64,000 bases of DNA from JBDHXE01 sp035445085 (GTDB lineage Bacteria > Bacteroidota > Ignavibacteria > Kapaibacteriales > UBA2268). Below the pieces are notes generated by a model, which saw nothing but the letters and a program-made list of their open reading frames with translations, searched no databases and was not told where the DNA came from. Where the stretch lies: contig DAOMQA010000010.1 in NCBI GenBank assembly GCA_035445085.1, positions 1 to 64,000 of the forward strand. Reading direction: 5' to 3'. This document shows positions 27,306 to 35,681 of the stretch, piece after piece (the first letter of the stretch is position 1; each line of letters begins with the position of its first letter). Position numbers and translations under genes: made by a program.

Positions 27306-28754
27306 ATGATAAATAAAGATACTGCATTGGTTCAAGATAAACAGAAGATAGCAAGCAAAAATAGTGCTGAGAAATTATGGGTTACATGCCTTAATATTGT
27401 AAAAGATAATATTAATGCACAAGCCTTCAGTACTTGGTTTAAGCCCATTCAAGTGATTGATTTTGAAAGTCAATTGTTAGTTTTAGGAGTACCTAGCCAA
27501 TTCTTCTATGAATGGATAGAAGAACATTATGGGCATTTACTCATTAAAGCTATTAATAAGGTTTTTGGAGAAAATGTTAGTATTCAATATCAAATTGTAT
27601 TTGCAAATGAATATCAAGAGGATAATCGTAGAGTAGTTAAATTACCGGGCTTTCGTAATACGAACTTAGAAAATCAACATTCGCTACCTTTGCCTCCATT
27701 ACAAATAAATGAACCGCAATTTGAGACATTTCTAAACCCTAAGTATACCTTTGAAAATTTTTTAGAAGGAGATTCTAACAACTTAGCACGTTCTGCGGCA
27801 TTAGCTGTTAGTGAAAATCCAAGCAAAACACGATATAATCCATTAATGATTTATGGTAATTCTGGTTTGGGGAAGACACATCTTGCTCATGCAATTGGTA
27901 ATAACATAATCAGAAATAATAAATCTGCAAAGGTAAGATATACAAACAGTGAAAGGTTTACGCAAGATTTTATAGATGCTATTCGTAATAATAATGTTTC
28001 GGAGTTTACGAACTTTTATAGAAATGTTGATATTTTAATTATTGACGATATTCAATTTTTGGCGGGTAAAGAAAAGACACAAGATAATTTCTTTCATACA
28101 TTTAATTATTTAAGTCAGTCTGGGAAGCAAATCATTCTAACAAGTGATAAAAGTCCTTCAGAATTATCAGAAATAGATGCACGCTTAATATCAAGATTTA
28201 AATCTGGTCTAGTAGCAGATATTAGCTCGCCTGATTATGAAATGAGATTAGCAATATTGCTCAAAAAGAGCTACCAAGAAGGCATAGATTTACCTTATGA
28301 TGTGGCAGAATATTTAGCTAAGAATATTAAAAATAACGTAAGAGAGCTTGAAGGTGCTTTGATTATGTTAATAGCAAAAGTTACCTTAGACAGAAAGAAA
28401 TTAAACTTAGATTTAGCTAAAGAGATTGTCTTAGGTAATACTGTTGCGGAATCCAAAGAAGAAATTACAATTAATTTAATTAAGAAATACGTAGCAGAGT
28501 ATTTTAATATTGATATTGATTTGATTGTTTCAAAATCAAGAAAGCAGGAAATAGCATTAGCTAGGCATATGGCTATATACTTATCTAAAGCTCTGACCAA
28601 CAATTGCCTTAAAGTAATTGGCAGTCACTTCGGGAAAAGAGACCATTCAACAGTATTGCATTCCTGCAAAGCATTAGAAAATTACTTGGCTACTGATATT
28701 AAAGTAAATGAAGCATACGAAACACTATTAAAGCAACTAAAAGGGACGCTATAG
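27306..28754 (+). CDS. dnaA: Chromosomal replication initiator DnaA
   Basis: A 482-residue AAA+ initiator that opens oriC and loads the helicase. Domain I is residues 20-95 (LWVTCLNIV ... AFSTWFKPI), followed by a short linker (about 105-145). The AAA+ domain has Walker A GNSGLGKT (184-191) and Walker B ILIIDDIQF. The C-terminal DNA-binding domain has the DnaA signature GKRDHSTVLHSCKALE. It is full length. dnaN, recF and gyrB, often next to dnaA in other phyla, are not here. The direction of most genes changes just upstream of this gene. Confidence 0.98.
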   Translation: MINKDTALVQDKQKIASKNSAEKLWVTCLNIVKDNINAQAFSTWFKPIQVIDFESQLLVLGVPSQFFYEWIEEHYGHLLIKAINKVFGENVSIQYQIVFANEYQEDNRRVVKLPGFRNTNLENQHSLPLPPLQINEPQFETFLNPKYTFENFLEGDSNNLARSAALAVSENPSKTRYNPLMIYGNSGLGKTHLAHAIGNNIIRNNKSAKVRYTNSERFTQDFIDAIRNNNVSEFTNFYRNVDILIIDDIQFLAGKEKTQDNFFHTFNYLSQSGKQIILTSDKSPSELSEIDARLISRFKSGLVADISSPDYEMRLAILLKKSYQEGIDLPYDVAEYLAKNIKNNVRELEGALIMLIAKVTLDRKKLNLDLAKEIVLGNTVAESKEEITINLIKKYVAEYFNIDIDLIVSKSRKQEIALARHMAIYLSKALTNNCLKVIGSHFGKRDHSTVLHSCKALENYLATDIKVNEAYETLLKQLKGTL

Positions 28755-28774
28755 CAAAACTATAAATGTCCCTT
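28741..28774 (+). terminator. Hairpin overlapping the dnaA stop codon
   Basis: AAGGGAC (28741-28747) pairs with GTCCCTT (28768-28774), with an inner 5-bp stem and a CAAAA loop. It includes the stop codon. No T run follows, so it may stabilise the mRNA end rather than terminate. Confidence 0.4.
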
Positions 28775-29046
28775 GTATATTCTCTGCTATTCCTCAACGT
28801 AACTATCATACAATAAATATATAAGTTTCAATCAATGCTTTCATAAAGATACAATAATGCTTTTGCCATTCTAATAGCAGAGAAGGATATAAATTGAAAA
28901 GATATATTTGTATAGGGTATTAAAAAGAAACAGAGTAATTTAAGCAAAGACTAATTTATAGATTTTTTTTACTATGTTTAGAACGGTAAAGAATGTGTTT
29001 TATGAGACTAACATTGAAATTAATAGTAGGCAATAGTACACAATAA
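28755..29046. other. Non-coding region after dnaA with a 12-bp inverted repeat
   Basis: No ORF or RNA gene was recognised before the tRNA-Arg terminator. TTCTCTGCTATT (28780-28791) is the exact reverse complement of AATAGCAGAGAA (28873-28884), with 81 AT-rich bases between the arms. No DnaA boxes seen. It could be a structured RNA, a regulatory loop or chance. Confidence 0.3.
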
Positions 29047-29066
29047 CAAATGGACAATTCCATTTG
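29047..29066 (-). terminator. Probable terminator of tRNA-Arg
   Basis: CAAATGG and CCATTTG form a 7-bp stem with a six-base loop, 34 bases past the end of tRNA-Arg on the minus strand. Only a T-rich, not uniform, tail follows. Confidence 0.45.
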
Positions 29067-29099
29067 AAGAAATTACCCATTTATTGTTTTTATAAAGAG

Positions 29100-29173
29100 T
29101 ACGCTCGAGTGGATTCGAACCACCGACCCACAGCTTAGAAGGCTGTTGCTCTATCCTGCTGAGCTACGAGCGC
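29100..29173 (-). tRNA. tRNA-Arg(UCU)
   Basis: The reverse complement forms a cloverleaf: acceptor GCGCTCG/CGAGCGT (first pair G-U), D arm TAGCTCAGCAGGATAGAGCA, anticodon stem ACAGC/GCTGT with loop CTTCTAA (anticodon UCU), and T loop GGTTCGAAT. The CCA end is not encoded. It is divergent from the SRP RNA gene. Confidence 0.97.
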
Positions 29174-29187
29174 AATTGAACAGGTTA

Positions 29188-29219
29188 CAAAAGTAATACA
29201 TTTTCGCTTTTTAAACAAA
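29188..29219 (-). promoter_or_regulatory. Bacteroidota-type promoter of tRNA-Arg
   Basis: On the minus strand TTTG (29216-29219), 20 bases, then TACTTTTG (29188-29195), 15 bases before the mature tRNA. Its -33 element is 12 bases from that of the divergent SRP RNA promoter. Confidence 0.85.
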
Positions 29220-29231
29220 TTTTTTATTTTT

Positions 29232-29263
29232 TTTGTTTAATTCAAAAAATAGTGTTACTTTTG
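29232..29263 (+). promoter_or_regulatory. Bacteroidota-type promoter of SRP RNA
   Basis: TTTG (29232-29235), a 20-base spacer, then TACTTTTG (29256-29263). The first G of the SRP RNA helix at 29269 is six bases after the -7 element, which fixes the likely transcription start. Confidence 0.85.
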
Positions 29264-29268
29264 AATTC

Positions 29269-29378
29269 GGGAATCAAGTCCTATGCGGCTACGACATACC
29301 CAACTCCGCCAGGACCGGAAGGTAGCAACGGCAAGTATAGTCTTAGGGTGCCATAGTAAGCTTGGTTCCTTTTTTTTT
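29269..29378 (+). ncRNA. ffs: Signal recognition particle RNA, small bacterial type (4.5S)
   Basis: About 102 nt plus a T run. The domain IV signature is present as GCCAGGACCGGAAGGTAGCA followed by ACGGC, which binds Ffh. The 5' end GGAATCAAG (29270-29278) pairs with CTTGGTTCC (29361-29369) to close the long hairpin, and the RNA ends in a run of T (29370-29378). It lacks an Alu domain, as expected for the short form. It works with Ffh and FtsY in co-translational targeting to the inner membrane. Confidence 0.95.
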
Positions 29379-29430
29379 ACTGTAATTATATTGATAAGTT
29401 ATTCGTCCCTACACTTCAAAAGAAGTATGA

Positions 29431-31185
29431 ATGAAAAAAGAAATTATAATAAATTCGGCAATTAATGATACCAGAATTGCTATAACAGAAGATGGTGAAT
29501 TAGCCGAATATTTGATTGAGTTGCCAAACAAAGAAAGATTTATTGGCAATATATATTATGGTAAGGTAAGTAAAATTGTTCAAGGGCTTAATGCTGCGTT
29601 TATTGATTTAGGATTGAATCAAGATGCGTTTCTGCACTTTTCAGATGTAGAAGATAACGATTCTAGTTTTGTAACTGAAGAAGACGATTCCGAAAATTTA
29701 GACGAGAATAACGGTACTGAAGTAAGCAATGTTGAAGATACAACAAACCAAGAAAATAACGCTACTACCCTTGATACAAGCGAAGAAAATACAGTTGAGC
29801 CATCCCTCGAAGAAAGCAATCTTAACACTGACATAGATGATGCTGAAGTTACAGCAAATAATGAGGAAGTTGGCGATATTGTTAATTCAACTGAGCAGAA
29901 AAGCGCAAAGTTTAATAAACATAAGAACGCTCATACTTTCAAAACAAAAAAATCTGGTGAAGTAAAAATTAACCTTCAAGAAGGCAAAATGCTTTTAGTA
30001 CAAGTTACGAGAGAAGCATACGCCAAAAAAGGTATGAAAGTAAGCTCTAAAATTGCCTTGCCCGGCAGATATTTAGTTTTATTACCTTTTGAAAAAATGG
30101 TAGGGGTATCTAAAAAGATAAGTTCTTACCAAGAAAGAAAGAGATTACGGTCAATTATTAAAGAATTAGCTCCTAATGGCTATGGATGTATAATAAGGAC
30201 AGCTTCTAAGGGGCAAACCGAGGAGGAGTTAAGAAAAGATTGGGAAGAGCTATTAGCTATTTGGCAAGAATTGGAAGCTAAATACAAATCTTTTACAAAG
30301 CCGGCTTTAGTCTATCAAGATATGCAACTCACAGCGTCGGTTATTCGTGATTTATTTACTTCAAATGTTCAAAGAGTAGTTACTGATTCACGAAAATTAT
30401 ATAAAGAAATACGAAATTATCTTAATAGGCTATCGCCACATCTGATAGACAAGGTAGAACTTTATGATGGCAATAGAAGTATTTTTGATGAATACGGTAT
30501 TGAAAAAGAGCTAAATAAAACAAATAGAAAACGCATTAATTTGCCAAGCGGTGGCGATATTGTTATAGAATATACCGAAGCGATGACGGTTATTGATGTA
30601 AATTCTGGAAAATCATCAGATAAAGAACAAGAAAAAAACTCTTATAAAACTAATATTGATGCTGCACGTGAAGTAGCACGTCAAATTAGGCTAAGAGATC
30701 TTGGTGGCATGATATTAATAGATTTTATTGATATGAATGAAGACCAGAACAAGAAAAAATTATTCTTTGAAATGAAGAAAATTGTAATGAGGGATAGAGC
30801 AAAAGTAGTAGTTTATCCACTCACTCAATTAAGTATTATGCAGATTACACGCCAAAGAATTAACCAGAATATTAGCGAAAAAGTTACTGAGATTTGTAAT
30901 GTTTGTAGAGGTACTGGTAGGATTACATCCAAACAAGTGATTGTAAATGATATTGAAAGATGGCTTAGACATTTCAAGAAAGAATCTAATGAATTTAGAT
31001 TGCAACTTACATTGCATCCTACAATTGCGGAGTTTATAACACAAGGGACACTATCAACATTATCAAAATTAATGATTAAATATTTTGTAAGAATAAAATT
31101 ACAACAAAGTGATTTATTACCTTTAGATAACTTTAAATTCTATTCAATTCGTCAGCAAAAAGATATAACGTTAGATTATCAATAA
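29431..31185 (+). CDS. rng: Ribonuclease E/G family endoribonuclease
   Basis: A 584-residue endoribonuclease for rRNA and mRNA processing. The N-terminal S1 domain (NIYYGKVSKIVQGLNAAFIDLGLNQDAFLHFSDV-type, residues 40-73) is interrupted by an insert of about 105 residues (74-178). The insert is very acidic up to about 156, then Lys/His-rich. S1 then resumes with EGKMLLVQVTREAYAKKG. The catalytic core has the metal-binding strands VIDVNSGKSS and LIDFIDMNE, and the Zn-link cysteines are in CNVCRGTG (about 489-496). There is no long C-terminal degradosome scaffold, as in RNase G. It opens a tight run: dxr starts two bases after its stop. Confidence 0.95.
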   Translation: MKKEIIINSAINDTRIAITEDGELAEYLIELPNKERFIGNIYYGKVSKIVQGLNAAFIDLGLNQDAFLHFSDVEDNDSSFVTEEDDSENLDENNGTEVSNVEDTTNQENNATTLDTSEENTVEPSLEESNLNTDIDDAEVTANNEEVGDIVNSTEQKSAKFNKHKNAHTFKTKKSGEVKINLQEGKMLLVQVTREAYAKKGMKVSSKIALPGRYLVLLPFEKMVGVSKKISSYQERKRLRSIIKELAPNGYGCIIRTASKGQTEEELRKDWEELLAIWQELEAKYKSFTKPALVYQDMQLTASVIRDLFTSNVQRVVTDSRKLYKEIRNYLNRLSPHLIDKVELYDGNRSIFDEYGIEKELNKTNRKRINLPSGGDIVIEYTEAMTVIDVNSGKSSDKEQEKNSYKTNIDAAREVARQIRLRDLGGMILIDFIDMNEDQNKKKLFFEMKKIVMRDRAKVVVYPLTQLSIMQITRQRINQNISEKVTEICNVCRGTGRITSKQVIVNDIERWLRHFKKESNEFRLQLTLHPTIAEFITQGTLSTLSKLMIKYFVRIKLQQSDLLPLDNFKFYSIRQQKDITLDYQ

Positions 31186-31187
31186 TA

Positions 31188-32336
31188 ATGAATAAATTAA
31201 TCAGTATATTTGGTTCAACTGGTTCTATTGGAACGCAAACACTTGACATTATAAGTCAATCCAATAAGCAATTTATAATTAAATTCTTAACTACAAATAG
31301 TAATATCGAACTCTTAAATAAACAAGTAAATGAATTTACGCCTTATGGTGTAGTCATTAATGATTATAATTCATACTTAGAATTTAAAAAAAATAGTAGT
31401 TATCAAGGGAAAGTTCTTTACGGGCAAGAAGGCTTATTAGAGGCTGCCTCGGAAGGGGTTGATATATTCGTATCTGCCTTAGTTGGTTTTGCTGGAGTGG
31501 CTCCAACTTTAGAAGCTATCAAAAATACCCCAGTTATCGCTCTTGCAAATAAGGAAACGCTGGTAAGTGCTGGTAGTATTATCACTGAAGCAGCTAAAAA
31601 GTATAATTCAAAGTTAATAGCAATTGATTCGGAGCATAATGCTATTTTACAATGCCTTGCAGGCGAGGACTATAATTCGATAGAGAAACTAATCTTGACA
31701 GCATCTGGCGGACCTTTTAGGACATTAGCTTTAGATAAATTTAAAGATATTACATTGGAAGATGCTTTGAAGCACCCAAATTGGTCTATGGGTAGCAAAA
31801 TCACAATAGATTCTGCATCGATGATGAATAAAGGATTTGAAATCATCGAAGCTAAATGGCTGTTTGATATTGATATTGATAAAATAGATGTGATTATTCA
31901 CCCACAAAGTATTATTCATTCCTTAGTGCAATTTTGTGATGCTTCAATCAAGGCTCAAATGGGGCTACCCGATATGAGAATACCTATATCTTATGCTTTA
32001 AATTATCCAAAAAGGTTGAATTATAATTTCCCACGCTTAGATTTAGTAAAGGTTTCTAAATTAGATTTTTGGGAACCAGATTTTCATAGATATCCTTGCT
32101 TGGAGTTAGCATACTTTGCAATAAGAAAGGGAGGGAATCTTACTTGTGCACTAAATGCAGCTAATGAAGTTTGCGTTCAAAATTTTCTACAAAAGAAAAT
32201 CGATTTTATTCAGATACCTATATTAATTAGAGAATTATTAGAAAAAATATACTATATTGAAAGTCCGAATATTAATGAAATTAATGAAACGGATATATTT
32301 TCGAGAGAATTAGTAAATAAATTAATCAAAGAGTAA
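31188..32336 (+). CDS. dxr: 1-deoxy-D-xylulose 5-phosphate reductoisomerase
   Basis: A 382-residue NADPH-dependent enzyme that converts DXP to 2-C-methyl-D-erythritol 4-phosphate, the committed step of the non-mevalonate isoprenoid pathway. The nucleotide loop GSTGSIG is at 9-15. The metal/substrate region IAIDSEHNAILQCL and the segment LTASGGPFR are intact, with KHPNWSMGSKITIDSASMMNKG-type sequence in the middle. It lies in an operon between rng and rseP, three bases before the latter; dxr-rseP pairing is frequent in bacteria. Confidence 0.98.
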   Translation: MNKLISIFGSTGSIGTQTLDIISQSNKQFIIKFLTTNSNIELLNKQVNEFTPYGVVINDYNSYLEFKKNSSYQGKVLYGQEGLLEAASEGVDIFVSALVGFAGVAPTLEAIKNTPVIALANKETLVSAGSIITEAAKKYNSKLIAIDSEHNAILQCLAGEDYNSIEKLILTASGGPFRTLALDKFKDITLEDALKHPNWSMGSKITIDSASMMNKGFEIIEAKWLFDIDIDKIDVIIHPQSIIHSLVQFCDASIKAQMGLPDMRIPISYALNYPKRLNYNFPRLDLVKVSKLDFWEPDFHRYPCLELAYFAIRKGGNLTCALNAANEVCVQNFLQKKIDFIQIPILIRELLEKIYYIESPNINEINETDIFSRELVNKLIKE

Positions 32337-32339
32337 ATT

Positions 32340-33707
32340 ATGGAATTATTTTTTAATATTATTTATTTTATCATAGCGATTGGTGTTTTAGTTGCAATTC
32401 ACGAGTTAGGGCATTTCTTGGCTGCAAGATGGACAGGCATGAGAGCCGAAGTTTTTTCTATAGGTATGGGAAAAAGACTTTTTGGTTGGAATAAAATTAA
32501 TGGACTAACCTTTGGTAATTTAGATGAGAGCATTGAATTAGGAAATCATACTGATTATAGATTAGCTGCTTTCCCTATTGGAGGGTATGTAAAAATATCT
32601 GGTATGATTGACGAAAGTTTTGATACTAATTTTACTGCTTCGGAACCACAGGAATGGGAGTTTAGAGCTAAAAATTCTCTCCAAAAAGCTTTTGTGCTTA
32701 GTGCAGGTGTAATTATGAATTTTCTTTTAGCAATTGTAGTTTTTGCTTGCATATCATTCATAAACGGTTCTTCTGAATTATCAACTACAGAAATATATAA
32801 AGTAGAAACTCAGAGTTTAGCAGCAAAAGCTGGCTTTCAATCTGGGGATATTGTTAAAAAAATAAATAATACTGATATTAACTCTTGGAATTCTTTTATT
32901 GAACAATTAACCTTAAAAGAATTAGGGAATGAGTTGAATATTGAAGTATTGAGAAATAATAAGATTGAAGTTTTAACAGTAAATGGCGCTTCAATTATTA
33001 AGGGGATAGCAAAAAAAGAAAATTTAGGTTTGTTACCAGGAGGTATCAAAACTGTTGTTGATGAAGTAGTAAAAGGAAATCCTGCGGATAAAGCTGGAAT
33101 TCAAGCGGGAGATACAATTATACAGTGCAACGATATTCCTATTTCTTCAGTCAATGCTCTACAAACTACTTTAAAGGATTATAAAGGTAAAGAGATTGTA
33201 TTAAGCTGGAATAGAAATGGGAAAATAATGACCCATACTCTAACTACAACGGAGTCTGGGTTGATTGGAGTTCGGCTATCCTATGCGCCACTTAAACTAA
33301 TTGAATATGGATTTTTCGAATCTATTGGTATTGGTTTTAAAGAAACTATTGGTGCAACAGAATTGCTGATTAAATCTATTAGCCAAATATTTAAAGGCAA
33401 TCTATCATTTAAAGAGTCGGTAGCAGGTCCATTAATGATTATGGATATGGCTGGTGAACAAGCAAATCGAGGGCTCATTAGCTTCTTGAGTTTTATTGCA
33501 TTATTATCTATATCATTAGCGTTTATGAATATTTTACCTTTTCCTGCCCTTGACGGTGGACATTTGGTATTTGTTTTGATAGAAGGTATTATAAGAAAAG
33601 AATTGCCAGTAAAAGTTAAATTAGCTTTTCAACAAGGTGGAATAGTTATATTACTATTATTTATGGCGTTTGTCTTTTATAATGATATTGTGAGGATGTT
33701 AAAATAA
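32340..33707 (+). CDS. rseP: Site-2 zinc metalloprotease RseP
   Basis: A 455-residue inner-membrane intramembrane protease that cleaves anti-sigma factors and leftover signal peptides. The active-site HELGH is at 21-25 in the first membrane helix. The second metal motif region is NILPFPALDGGH near the C-terminus. Two PDZ domains sit in between (about 150-215 and 230-310; the second begins DEVVKGNPADKAGIQAGD). Hydrophobic segments near the start, at about 115-135 and at the C-terminus give the usual topology. Full length; next gene surE starts after one base. Confidence 0.97.
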   Translation: MELFFNIIYFIIAIGVLVAIHELGHFLAARWTGMRAEVFSIGMGKRLFGWNKINGLTFGNLDESIELGNHTDYRLAAFPIGGYVKISGMIDESFDTNFTASEPQEWEFRAKNSLQKAFVLSAGVIMNFLLAIVVFACISFINGSSELSTTEIYKVETQSLAAKAGFQSGDIVKKINNTDINSWNSFIEQLTLKELGNELNIEVLRNNKIEVLTVNGASIIKGIAKKENLGLLPGGIKTVVDEVVKGNPADKAGIQAGDTIIQCNDIPISSVNALQTTLKDYKGKEIVLSWNRNGKIMTHTLTTTESGLIGVRLSYAPLKLIEYGFFESIGIGFKETIGATELLIKSISQIFKGNLSFKESVAGPLMIMDMAGEQANRGLISFLSFIALLSISLAFMNILPFPALDGGHLVFVLIEGIIRKELPVKVKLAFQQGGIVILLLFMAFVFYNDIVRMLK

Positions 33708-33708
33708 T

Positions 33709-34482
33709 ATGAAAACGGAAAAACCTTTAATTCTATTAACTAATGATGATGGAATTTTTTCTAATGGTATGAAAGCCTTAGCATATGCATTACATGGCTT
33801 AGGGAAGATTGTAATTGTAGCACCTGATAAAGAGCAAAGTGCAGTAAGTAGCGCACTAACTATTCAGAGACCAATTAGAGTGAAAGGATTTAGGCTAGAC
33901 GATAAGTTCGAAGCTTATTCAGTAGACGGCACGCCGACAGATTGTGTGAAACTTGCATTTTTTTCACTATTGAAGCGCAAGCCCGATTTAGTTGTCTCGG
34001 GAATAAATCATGGCTTGAATACTTCTATCAATGTATTATATTCAGGGACAGTTTCTGGTGCTATTGAAGGTAATTTAATGGGAGTTAATTCTATTGCAAT
34101 ATCGCATCAAAGCCATGACCACGATAGTGATATATCGGCAGCAGGAAATATAGCGAGAAAAATAGCTTCATATACTCTCCAAAATAACTGGACGGAGAAA
34201 GTACTTCTAAATATTAATATACCAGATGTCCCACCAAATTCTATACAAGGCGTTAAAGTAACTCGTTTATGTAATTCAGAATGGTTGGATAGGTTCGAGA
34301 AAAGACTAGATCCTTGGGGAAATTCATATTATTGGTTTTCTGGTGAGTATAAAATAAACGAAGATGATCCAAATTGCGACGATAATGCTGTTAATGACGG
34401 TTTTATTTCAATGACACCTTTAGATATAAACTTTACAAAATCTGCTTTGATTGATAGTTTAAAAGTTTTTGAAAATATGTAG
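33709..34482 (+). CDS. surE: 5'/3'-nucleotidase SurE
   Basis: A 257-residue metal-dependent phosphatase acting on nucleoside monophosphates, linked to stationary-phase survival. The N-terminus has the metal-binding pair in LLTNDDG (Asp13, Asp14), then APDKEQSAVSSALT and SGINHGLNTSINVLYSGTVS, all family hallmarks. Complete length. It links the rng-dxr-rseP genes to the signalling genes that follow, ten bases before the next start. Confidence 0.97.
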   Translation: MKTEKPLILLTNDDGIFSNGMKALAYALHGLGKIVIVAPDKEQSAVSSALTIQRPIRVKGFRLDDKFEAYSVDGTPTDCVKLAFFSLLKRKPDLVVSGINHGLNTSINVLYSGTVSGAIEGNLMGVNSIAISHQSHDHDSDISAAGNIARKIASYTLQNNWTEKVLLNINIPDVPPNSIQGVKVTRLCNSEWLDRFEKRLDPWGNSYYWFSGEYKINEDDPNCDDNAVNDGFISMTPLDINFTKSALIDSLKVFENM

Positions 34483-34492
34483 TGGAGTCCTT

Positions 34493-34822
34493 ATGTCAAA
34501 AATAATATTAGTCGATGATATAGAACCGGGTGCCATACTTGCTCAATCTGTAACTAATTCCTTAGGCCAAGTATTAATTGGCAAAGGTGCTGAATTAGAT
34601 TACAAAACAATTAAAGTACTTAAAACATGGAATATAAAGTCAGTTTCTATCATCGATGGTTCGGAAAGCATGCAAAATGAGATTAATCCAGAGTTATTGG
34701 AGATTGCAAAGCAAAGAGTGAAGGCAAGAATTACTTGGGAACCAAGAAATTCTAACGAAAAAGATTTATTTAATACAATTGTAGAAATAACGGCACAGGA
34801 ATTGCATAAAACTCAAGTATGA
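34493..34822 (+). CDS. Small regulatory-accessory domain protein (DUF3391-like)
   Basis: 109 residues when started at 34493, where GTGGAG precedes the ATG; an in-frame ATG at 34469 would overlap surE and lacks such a site. The pattern DDIEPGAILAQSVTNSLGQVLIGKGAEL, then a helix ending KTWNIKSVSI, matches the short beta-rich domain found ahead of HD-GYP/HDOD domains in signalling proteins. Here it is a free-standing protein whose stop overlaps the HDOD gene start by four bases, so the two probably form a complex. The family assignment is by pattern only. Confidence 0.8.
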   Translation: MSKIILVDDIEPGAILAQSVTNSLGQVLIGKGAELDYKTIKVLKTWNIKSVSIIDGSESMQNEINPELLEIAKQRVKARITWEPRNSNEKDLFNTIVEITAQELHKTQV

Positions 34823-35679
34823 ACTTGAGTATAATTAAAATAGAAGATTTGTTAAGAAAAGTAGAAGAGTTTCCAACACTGCCTACTATTTATAATAAGA
34901 TGATGGATTTATTAGCTAATCCTATGACAACATCTTCAGATTTAGCTAATTTGATAACCTTAGACCAGTCTGCTGCTATAAAGGTATTAAAATCAATTAA
35001 TTCCCCAATTTATGGTCTTTATGGGCGAATTTCCTCTATAACTCATGCTATTAACTTACTTGGTTTTGAAGAAATCAAAAATCTAATTACGGCACTTACT
35101 ATCATTGATTTATTTGATAAGAACTATACTGACAGAGTATTAAGCCCAGTAGATTTATGGAAACATTCAATAGCCGTTGGTATTATTAATCGTATGATAG
35201 GGAAAGAGACAAATGCAAGTAAAATTGAATGTTATTTTTTAGCTGGAATCCTTCATGATATTGGCAAATTATTTTTCTTACAAGTAATACCGCAAATTTA
35301 TTCTCAAGTAATTGAATATTCGATTGAAAACAGAATAGCAATTAAAGATGCAGAACTAAAAATAATTGGTATCACCAATTCTGTAATTGGTGATCTTTTA
35401 GCAGAAAGATGGAAACTTCCCTTACAAATAAGACAAACTATAAGGTATCATTATGCAGGATTAGTAAATAATGAATTTAACCCGATAGTGGCGTCGGTTC
35501 ATATTGCTAATATTGCTGCTACGGCTATTGGATTCGGATATAGATGGGAATTTATAGTAAACCAGCCTAATATAGAGGTGTGGGACAAATTAAAATTAAG
35601 CGAGAATTTTTTTAAAGATAATATTAATACAATAAACTTAGATTTTATTGAAAGTACAAACCTTTTATTGAATTGTTAA
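34819..35679 (+). CDS. HDOD-domain signalling protein
   Basis: A 286-residue protein made almost entirely of an HDOD domain, a catalytically modified relative of HD phosphohydrolases. LPTIYNKMMDLLANPMTTSSDLANLI, LKSINSPIYGLYGRISSITHAINLLG and AGILHDIGKL are typical. The HD pair is retained in HDIGK, but other HD metal ligands were not recognised. HDOD proteins act as scaffolds in two-component and second-messenger networks. It is translationally coupled (ATGA overlap) to the small accessory protein and followed by two kinase genes. Confidence 0.92.
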   Translation: MNLSIIKIEDLLRKVEEFPTLPTIYNKMMDLLANPMTTSSDLANLITLDQSAAIKVLKSINSPIYGLYGRISSITHAINLLGFEEIKNLITALTIIDLFDKNYTDRVLSPVDLWKHSIAVGIINRMIGKETNASKIECYFLAGILHDIGKLFFLQVIPQIYSQVIEYSIENRIAIKDAELKIIGITNSVIGDLLAERWKLPLQIRQTIRYHYAGLVNNEFNPIVASVHIANIAATAIGFGYRWEFIVNQPNIEVWDKLKLSENFFKDNINTINLDFIESTNLLLNC

Positions 35680-35681
35680 AT

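Noticed and set aside
29283..29465. 60-residue ORF starting CGGCTACGACATACC
   Set aside because: It runs through the SRP RNA gene and into the RNase E/G start; the RNA signature explains the sequence.
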